From Cereibacter sphaeroides (lineage in GTDB: Bacteria; Pseudomonadota; Alphaproteobacteria; Rhodobacterales; Rhodobacteraceae), in contig QFQS01000003.1 in the NCBI GenBank assembly GCA_003243455.1, positions 124,001-188,000 of the forward strand: a DNA stretch of 64,000 nucleotides, given 5' to 3'. Below are positions 59,197-64,000 of this stretch, piece after piece. Below the pieces are notes generated by a model. It saw only the letters and a program-made list of their open reading frames with translations, made no database searches and was not told where the DNA came from. Numbering within the stretch: the stretch's first letter is position 1; every line of letters starts with the position of its first letter. The translations under genes were made by a program, and so were the position numbers.

Positions 59197-59422
59197 CTGC
59201 CGCTTTTCAGGACACCCAACTCAAGTGTTTCTTACGCGGTGCTTGCGGCGTAAGGCAATCGTCTGCCGTCGTGGACCCGCCTCGGAGCGGAGCACTTTCC
59301 CTCTTCCCGCGAAATCAGAGAACGCCAGCCTACAAAGAAGCCGAATTTTGGGAGGATTAATCACGATTAACTTGATAGATTTAAGCTCGTGAACCTGAGT
59401 CGTTCTGCTGCCCGGGGGCAAA

Positions 59423-59983
59423 ATGAAGACGCTGATCATACCAGGACTTGATGGATCGCCTGAGCCGCACTGGCAGCATTGGTGGGCATCGAAGGATCCG
59501 AGCGCGCTCGTGGTAGACCAGTCGGACTGGTCCACCCCCACGCCCGAAGCGTGGGAGGCCGAGGTGGCCGGGGCCATCCTGCGCCACCCAGGATCGGTGT
59601 TGGTCGGCCATAGCCTTGGCTCGGTGCTGATCGCGCGGCTTCTGACGAAATGGCCGCAGCTTCAGGTGCGTGCTGCAATCCTGGTGGCACCTGCCGAGCC
59701 GTCGCGCAGCGTGCGGATTGCCCGCTTTGGCCCGGTGCCGCAAAGACCGCTCGGCGTGCCGGCAATGGTGGTCGCCAGCCGCAACGACCCGTGGATGAGC
59801 TTTGCCCGCGCGCGCGATCTGGCGCAGGGCTGGGGAGCAGGGATTATCGACATGGGTCATGTCGGACATATCAATGTGACCAGCGGTTTCGGCCCATGGC
59901 CGGGGGTGATCGGGATGCGCGAAACGCTGCTCGATCCGGTTCCGACCTCAAGAATTCTTCAACCTATGGAAAGGCGCGCATGA
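59423..59983 (+). CDS. RBBP9/YdeN-family serine hydrolase
   Basis: 186-residue small alpha/beta hydrolase. It starts MKTLIIPGLDGSPEPHWQHWW, the oxyanion and tryptophan motif of the RBBP9/YdeN group. Nucleophile Ser in VGHSLGS, Asp in ASRNDPWM and His in MGHVGHINVTSGFG complete the triad. The substrate is unknown. A GGGGG stretch 4 nt upstream serves as the ribosome site. Its stop overlaps a 46-residue membrane protein gene (ATGA). Confidence 0.88.
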   Translation: MKTLIIPGLDGSPEPHWQHWWASKDPSALVVDQSDWSTPTPEAWEAEVAGAILRHPGSVLVGHSLGSVLIARLLTKWPQLQVRAAILVAPAEPSRSVRIARFGPVPQRPLGVPAMVVASRNDPWMSFARARDLAQGWGAGIIDMGHVGHINVTSGFGPWPGVIGMRETLLDPVPTSRILQPMERRA

Positions 59984-60120
59984 TGCGATCGGACAAGGCG
60001 CAAAGAAAGCTATCAGGACCGCTTCTGGTTTTTCTGGCCGTCTATATCGCCGCCTTCGGGCTGCTGCTGGCGCCCAAGGGCACGTTCGTGCAGGCATCTC
60101 TGGTTGCGACGGCCCCCTGA
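59980..60120 (+). CDS. 46-residue single-helix membrane protein
   Basis: A very small gene starting at the ATG inside the stop codon of the hydrolase (ATGA), giving 46 residues: a basic N-terminus (MRSDKAQRK), one membrane helix (about 13-31, GPLLVFLAVYIAAFGLLLA), and a short tail ending in VATAP. A terminator follows 18 nt after the stop, which supports a real operon end. No family known to me. Confidence 0.6.
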   Translation: MMRSDKAQRKLSGPLLVFLAVYIAAFGLLLAPKGTFVQASLVATAP

Positions 60121-60137
60121 CGAAGCCGCGCAAAGCC

Positions 60138-60163
60138 AAAGGTGCCCAACCGGGGCACCTTTT
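60138..60163 (+). terminator. Rho-independent terminator after the hydrolase operon
   Basis: Stem GGTGCCC / GGGCACC (7 bp) with a 5-nt loop, extended by AAA/TTT, and followed by TTTT. It lies between convergent operons and may also serve the universal stress protein gene, whose stop is at 60186. Confidence 0.85.
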
Positions 60164-60185
60164 CAGTTGAGGGAAAACCTCGACT

Positions 60186-60644
60186 TCAATCTTTTCCGAA
60201 CAGCACTTCGTCGGGGATTTCCATCCGGGCGATCAGCAGGCTGCAATCGAGGCTGTCGTTCAGCGATGCCGCGACAGAGCCGGTCAGCCAACGGCTGAGC
60301 AAACCTTTTTTCTGGTGCCCGACAACCACCAGATCGGCCCCGATAGCCTTGGAAACCGCCAGAATGCGCTCTGCAGGCAACCCTGTTTCCAGCCGCGTTT
60401 CATAGGCCAGCCCCATGCGGGTCAGCCGCTCTGCGCCTTCATCAAGGATTTTCTCAAAATCCTCGATTCCATATAGCGGGATAGTGCTTGCGCCCGTTTC
60501 GGCCAGCCCGACGCCCACCGAGACATCGACGACCGCAAGAAGCACGACGCGTGCCTTGCAAATCTGCGCCATCCGCGCCCCTTCGCGCAGCGCCAGTCGG
60601 CCTTCGCGTGTTCCATCATAGGCCAGCAGGATAGTGTGATACAT
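60186..60644 (-). CDS. Universal stress protein (UspA family)
   Basis: 152-residue UspA-fold protein. The N-terminus YHTILLAYDGTREGRLALREG is typical. The C-terminal nucleotide loop VVVGHQKKGLLSRWLTGSVA deviates from the strict G-x2-G-x9-G-S pattern but keeps the final GS. Start at 60644 (MYHTIL) with GGAG 6 nt upstream. It has a 122-nt upstream region of its own after the SURF1 gene, so it need not be part of the oxidase operon. Confidence 0.92.
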   Translation of the reverse strand: MYHTILLAYDGTREGRLALREGARMAQICKARVVLLAVVDVSVGVGLAETGASTIPLYGIEDFEKILDEGAERLTRMGLAYETRLETGLPAERILAVSKAIGADLVVVGHQKKGLLSRWLTGSVAASLNDSLDCSLLIARMEIPDEVLFGKD

Positions 60645-60766
60645 GGGCGAGCTCCGTTTTTTTTGCCGCAGCTTTTCCCAAAGGTAGTCCGACACAGCCA
60701 AACGGGCAATGCGACACAGATGGCTTTGCCGCCCTATTCAATTCCCCAGTAAAACCGTCTGTTGAT

Positions 60767-61462
60767 CTAACCTCGCCGGACGGCAATTACGGTGGCGATG
60801 ACAAGGCCTGCTGCAAGGGAAAACCAGATCAGCGCGTAAGTCAGATGGCTGTTGCGGAACTGTATGACGGTCAACCCGCCCAGAGGGTAGCCTCCGGGAT
60901 TTTCAGCATCGCCTGCGTCGATGAAATAGGGGGCCACTTGCCCTAGCCCCTGCGCATCGGCGATGGCAGTCACGTCGCGCGAATACCACCGGCCAGCCTG
61001 CGGATCGTTCGAGCGCAGGAACCCGCCACCGGGTTCGCTTAGGCGCAAAAGGCCTTCGATGCTGACATCGCCGGATGGCTGCCCATCGGCCCGTGTTGCC
61101 GGATCAAGACGATCGGGTGGCACGAAGCCGCGATTGATCAGGACGGTGAAACTCGGCGTCTCGAAGGGTGTCAGTATCCAGTAGCCGCCCCCAAGTTCCG
61201 TTACCGCCTGGACGGCGGTTTCCTGTTCGTGGCGAAACCGACCCGAGACGGTGACACGGCGGTATTCATCGTTTTCGCGGCTGATCGAGTGCCAGTCGGC
61301 AGGGCCGGGGGTCGGAGTTGCTGCGGCGGTCAACCGGGTGTTCACACGCGCGATCAGATCCAGCTTCCAGACCCGCCGCTCAAGCTGCCAGACGCCAAGC
61401 GCGGTGAGACTGGCGAAGGACGCCAGCAGGCAGAGTGACAACAGGATGCGCCGGAACGTCAC
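60767..61462 (-). CDS. SURF1-family oxidase assembly protein (Surf1q type)
   Basis: 231-residue SURF1 protein with the two-helix layout (about 5-23 and 210-228) and a periplasmic domain between. LGVWQLERRVWKLDLI, GYWILTPFE and VLINRGFVPPDR are the SURF1 motifs, and the region before the last helix has LTVIQFRNSHLTYALIWFSLA with the conserved His. SURF1 proteins deliver haem to terminal oxidases. Its place after cyoD fits the Surf1q known from the Paracoccus quinol oxidase operon. GTG start at 61462. Confidence 0.92.
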   Translation of the reverse strand: MTFRRILLSLCLLASFASLTALGVWQLERRVWKLDLIARVNTRLTAAATPTPGPADWHSISRENDEYRRVTVSGRFRHEQETAVQAVTELGGGYWILTPFETPSFTVLINRGFVPPDRLDPATRADGQPSGDVSIEGLLRLSEPGGGFLRSNDPQAGRWYSRDVTAIADAQGLGQVAPYFIDAGDAENPGGYPLGGLTVIQFRNSHLTYALIWFSLAAGLVIATVIAVRRG

Positions 61463-61481
61463 AGTGTTGCCGCGGATGACA

Positions 61482-61880
61482 TCATTGCTCCGCAGGCATC
61501 TCCATTCCGGGCATGTTCTGCATCCCCGGCATCATGTTGCGGTTCAGGTGAAACACGATCCACAGCGATCCGGCCAGGGTGATTATGACCAGAACGATGG
61601 TGAAGGTGGTCGACAGCAGCAGCCACCCGCCCTCTGCCTTTGGCGTCATGTGCAGAAAGAAGATCATATGCACGAGGATCTGCAACAGCGCGCAGGCCAG
61701 CACGATGGCGGCCGTATAGGCGGGGCTTTCGATGGGACGCGCCATGACGAGGTAGAAAGGAATCGCAGTCAGGATCGCCGACAGGACAAAACCGGTCACA
61801 TAGGACTGGAACGTGCCGTGTGGTGCGTCGTGCAGGTCGTGCCCGTCAGGGCCATGCACTGCGGCGTTGTCAGTGCTCAT
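61482..61880 (-). CDS. cyoD: Quinol oxidase subunit IV
   Basis: 132-residue subunit with three helices (SYVTGFVLSAILTAIPFYLVM, AAIVLACALLQILVHMIFFLHM, LLSTTFTIVLVIITLAGSLWIVFHL) in the CyoD pattern. It is longer than E. coli CyoD (109 residues) because of a His-rich N-terminal extension (VHGPDGHDLHDAPHG) and a Met-rich tail (MMPGMQNMPGMEM). It overlaps cyoC by ATGA. Confidence 0.92.
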   Translation of the reverse strand: MSTDNAAVHGPDGHDLHDAPHGTFQSYVTGFVLSAILTAIPFYLVMARPIESPAYTAAIVLACALLQILVHMIFFLHMTPKAEGGWLLLSTTFTIVLVIITLAGSLWIVFHLNRNMMPGMQNMPGMEMPAEQ

Positions 61881-62497
61881 CGCAGGACTCCCATCAGGTA
61901 GACAAAAGTGAAGACGCCGATCCAGACCACGTCGAGGAAGTGCCAGAACAGCGACAGGCAGGTCAGGCGGCGCTGGTTGGCAGGGATCAGCCCGCCTCTG
62001 CTGACCTGGATCATAAGCACGATCAGCCACAGGATTCCGAAGCTGACGTGTAGGCCGTGGGTGCCGACTAGCGCGAAGAAGGCCGACAGGAAGCCCGAGC
62101 GTTGCGGTCCCGCACCGATTTGGATCAGGTGAGAGAACTCATACAACTCGATGCCGATGAAAGTCGCGCCGAAAAGGCCGGTGATGGCAAGCCAGCGCAG
62201 AGTTCCGGCCTTGTCCATCCGCGCCATGGCAAGCATGGCGAAGCCGTAGGTGATCGAAGACACAAGCAGCATCGTGGTGTTCAGCGCCACCAGCGGCAGG
62301 TCGAACAGGTCACGCGGGCCGGGGCCACCGGCAAGGCTGGCGCCAAGCACGCCATAGGTGGCGAATAGGACTGCGAAGATCAGGCAGTCGCTCATCAGGT
62401 AGATCCAGAAGCCTAGGTTGGTCGAGCCACCCTCGGAATGGTGCGGTTCCTCTGTCAGATGAAATTCGCGGGGGCTGGCCGAGACTGTCGTGCTCAT
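61877..62497 (-). CDS. cyoC: Quinol oxidase subunit III
   Basis: 206-residue subunit with five helices, starting MSTTVSASPREFHL and containing GFWIYLMSDCLIFAVLFATYGVL, the conserved ELYEFSHLI segment with Glu, and LVGTHGLHVSFGILWLIVLM. This is CyoC/QoxC of normal length. It starts 4 nt after the cyoB stop. Confidence 0.95.
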   Translation of the reverse strand: MSTTVSASPREFHLTEEPHHSEGGSTNLGFWIYLMSDCLIFAVLFATYGVLGASLAGGPGPRDLFDLPLVALNTTMLLVSSITYGFAMLAMARMDKAGTLRWLAITGLFGATFIGIELYEFSHLIQIGAGPQRSGFLSAFFALVGTHGLHVSFGILWLIVLMIQVSRGGLIPANQRRLTCLSLFWHFLDVVWIGVFTFVYLMGVLR

Positions 62498-62501
62498 CTG
62501 G

Positions 62502-64000
62502 TCAGGCCTTCCCGCCGAAAAGCAGCGTGCGGGCGTTCTCGACTGCGGCGACATCGGCTGCGGGGATGCTGAAATCCCGGTTGTAGTTGAATGTATGGGC
62601 AATCGCGCTGCCGATTGCAGCGACAAACGTCAGCGCGGCGAGCCACCAGATGTACCAGACCAGCGCCAGCCCGCAGACGGTGGCGCATGCGGCAATCAGC
62701 ATGCCTGAGGGCGTATTCTTTGGCATGTGGATCGGGCGGTAGCCATCATGTGGCCGCTTGTAGCCGTGGCTCTTCATATCCCACCAGGCGTCGATGTCAT
62801 GCGCGACTGGGGTGAAGGCGAAGTTGTAGGAAGGCGGAGGCGAAGATGTTGCCCATTCCAGCGTGCGGCCATCCCATGGGTCCCCGGTCGTGTCGCGCAG
62901 CTGGTCGCGTTTCCAGATCGAGACCCCGATCTGGATCAGGAAAGCGGCGATACCAAGCGCTATCAGGCCCGCCCCAAGCGCCGCGATCAGGAACCAGATC
63001 TGCAGGCTGGGGTCGTCGAACACCCGCATCCGGCGGGTGACGCCCATAAGGCCAAGGATATACAGCGGCATGAAGGCGGCCCAGAATCCGACAATCCAGC
63101 ACCAGAAGGAAACGTTGCCCCAGAACGGGTCCAGGCGGAAACCGAATGCCTTGGGCCACCAGTAGATTATTCCCGCGAACAGGCCGAACAGCACTCCGCC
63201 GATGATGACATTGTGGAAATGGGCGACAAGAAACAGCGAGTTGTGCAGCACAAAGTCAGCGGGTGGCACGGCCAGCAGCACGCCCGTCATCCCTCCGATC
63301 ACGAACGTCAGCATGAAGGCGACCGTCCATTTCATCGGCGCGTCATAGCGAATGCGGCCCCGGTACATGGTGAACAGCCAGTTGAAGAGCTTTGCACCCG
63401 TCGGGATCGAGATGATCATCGTGGCGATGCCAAAGAAGGAATTCACCGATGCGCCGGAGCCCATGGTGAAGAAGTGGTGCAGCCAGACGATGTAAGCGAG
63501 GATGGTTATGCAGATGGTCGCGTAAACCATTGAGGAATAACCGAACAGCCGCTTGCCCGAGAAGGTGGCCGCGACCTCGGAATAGACACCAAACGCGGGC
63601 AGGATCAGGATATAGACCTCTGGGTGGCCCCAGATCCAGATCAGGTTGATGTACATCATCGCATTGCCGCCGTTGTCGGCGGTGAAGAAATTGGTCCCGA
63701 CGTATCGGTCGAGCGACAGTAGCGCCAATGTAGCGGTCAACACCGGGAAGGCTGCGACGATCAGGATGTTCGAACAGAGCGCCGTCCAGGTGAAGATCGG
63801 CATGCGCATCATTGTCATTCCGGGGCAGCGCATCTTGATGATCGTCACGATCAGGTTGATGCCAGACAGAGTCGTGCCTATCCCGGCGACCTGCAGGCCC
63901 CAGATGTAATAGTCGACCCCGACATATGGACTGGCGTCCAGCCCCGACAGCGGTGGATAGGCGAGCCATCCGGTCTGTGCGAATTCGCCCACGAACAGCG
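62502..64000 (-). CDS. cyoB: Quinol oxidase subunit I (5' part off window)
   Basis: The last 499 codons of the haem-copper oxidase subunit I; about 165 residues lie beyond the edge. CuB ligands and the cross-linked Tyr are in HPEVYILIL and WLHHFFTMG; the high- and low-spin haem ligands are in FLVAHFHNVIIGG; the K-channel Lys is in IPTGAKLFNW. The sequence follows CyoB over its whole length (FAQTGWLAYPPLSG, YINLIWIWGHPE). It reduces oxygen with ubiquinol and pumps protons; Paracoccus homologues are ba3-type. The frame is open to the window end. Confidence 0.97.
   Translation of the reverse strand, partial: LFVGEFAQTGWLAYPPLSGLDASPYVGVDYYIWGLQVAGIGTTLSGINLIVTIIKMRCPGMTMMRMPIFTWTALCSNILIVAAFPVLTATLALLSLDRYVGTNFFTADNGGNAMMYINLIWIWGHPEVYILILPAFGVYSEVAATFSGKRLFGYSSMVYATICITILAYIVWLHHFFTMGSGASVNSFFGIATMIISIPTGAKLFNWLFTMYRGRIRYDAPMKWTVAFMLTFVIGGMTGVLLAVPPADFVLHNSLFLVAHFHNVIIGGVLFGLFAGIIYWWPKAFGFRLDPFWGNVSFWCWIVGFWAAFMPLYILGLMGVTRRMRVFDDPSLQIWFLIAALGAGLIALGIAAFLIQIGVSIWKRDQLRDTTGDPWDGRTLEWATSSPPPSYNFAFTPVAHDIDAWWDMKSHGYKRPHDGYRPIHMPKNTPSGMLIAACATVCGLALVWYIWWLAALTFVAAIGSAIAHTFNYNRDFSIPAADVAAVENARTLLFGGKA

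Noticed and set aside
59355..59385. Two GATTAA direct repeats 10 bp apart followed by CTTGATAGATTTAAG, looking like an Fnr or ArcA-type site
   Set aside because: Only one half of the TTGAT-N4-ATCAA pattern is present, and ArcA is not expected in this group. The AT-rich stretch could be part of an ordinary promoter for the hydrolase gene.

Overview
The window looks like chromosomal core DNA of an alphaproteobacterium of the family Rhodobacteraceae (Paracoccus/Rhodobacter-like). The reasons are high GC; dense, mostly 4-nt-overlapping gene pairs; a fused MrpAB (PhaAB) antiporter subunit; a plant-type glutamate-cysteine ligase; a SURF1 gene inside a quinol oxidase operon; a catalytically degenerate dihydroorotase next to pyrB; and several families typical of this group (DUF1203, DUF1285, DUF5928-type glycosyltransferase, CHCC zinc finger). 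I see no tRNA, rRNA, insertion sequence, prophage or CRISPR array. One gene is cut at each edge.

Left part (1-10.4 kb): the start of an AraC/O6-methylguanine methyltransferase fusion, endonuclease III (nth) coupled to a PfkB sugar/nucleoside kinase, a sulfotransferase divergent from a GT14-type glycosyltransferase, HIT and YciI proteins, a DUF1203 protein, DNA polymerase I, and three small conserved proteins. From 10.4 to 17.1 kb lies a compact MoxR ATPase / DUF58 / BatA-DUF4159 / vWA-amidotransferase-like operon, a conserved but functionally obscure membrane-associated system.

Middle (17-36 kb): glycolate oxidase glcDEF, two tandem secreted trypsin-like proteases, a small heat-shock protein preceded by what looks like a heat-shock promoter and a ROSE-type RNA thermometer, an ECF sigma factor overlapping a membrane vWA protein, a cupin protein, a CNNM/CorC-type transporter, a Crp-family regulator divergent from a periplasmic sulfatase, succinate-semialdehyde dehydrogenase, an esterase, a coiled-coil membrane protein, and an OmpA-domain protein with three internal repeats.

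Right part (36-64 kb): ubiA divergent from rsmE with only 12 bp between them, gshA, a pyrimidine/phospholipid operon (pyrB, two unknown membrane proteins, pseudo-dihydroorotase, plsY), a family-4-like uracil-DNA glycosylase lacking most iron-sulfur ligands coupled to moaB, a DsbD-N domain protein, YqgE, the complete mrpABCDEFG cation/proton antiporter operon, a DMT exporter, adenine deaminase, an AGE-family epimerase, a small hydrolase with a 46-residue membrane partner, a universal stress protein, and the cyo (qox-like) quinol oxidase operon cyoB-cyoC-cyoD-surf1 running off the right edge.

The most noteworthy observations are the putative RNA thermometer, the uracil-DNA glycosylase lacking three of four Fe-S cysteines, the pseudo-dihydroorotase operon, the sigma/vWA pair, the MoxR cluster, and a dispersed intergenic repeat that appears to supply the start codon region of glcE.
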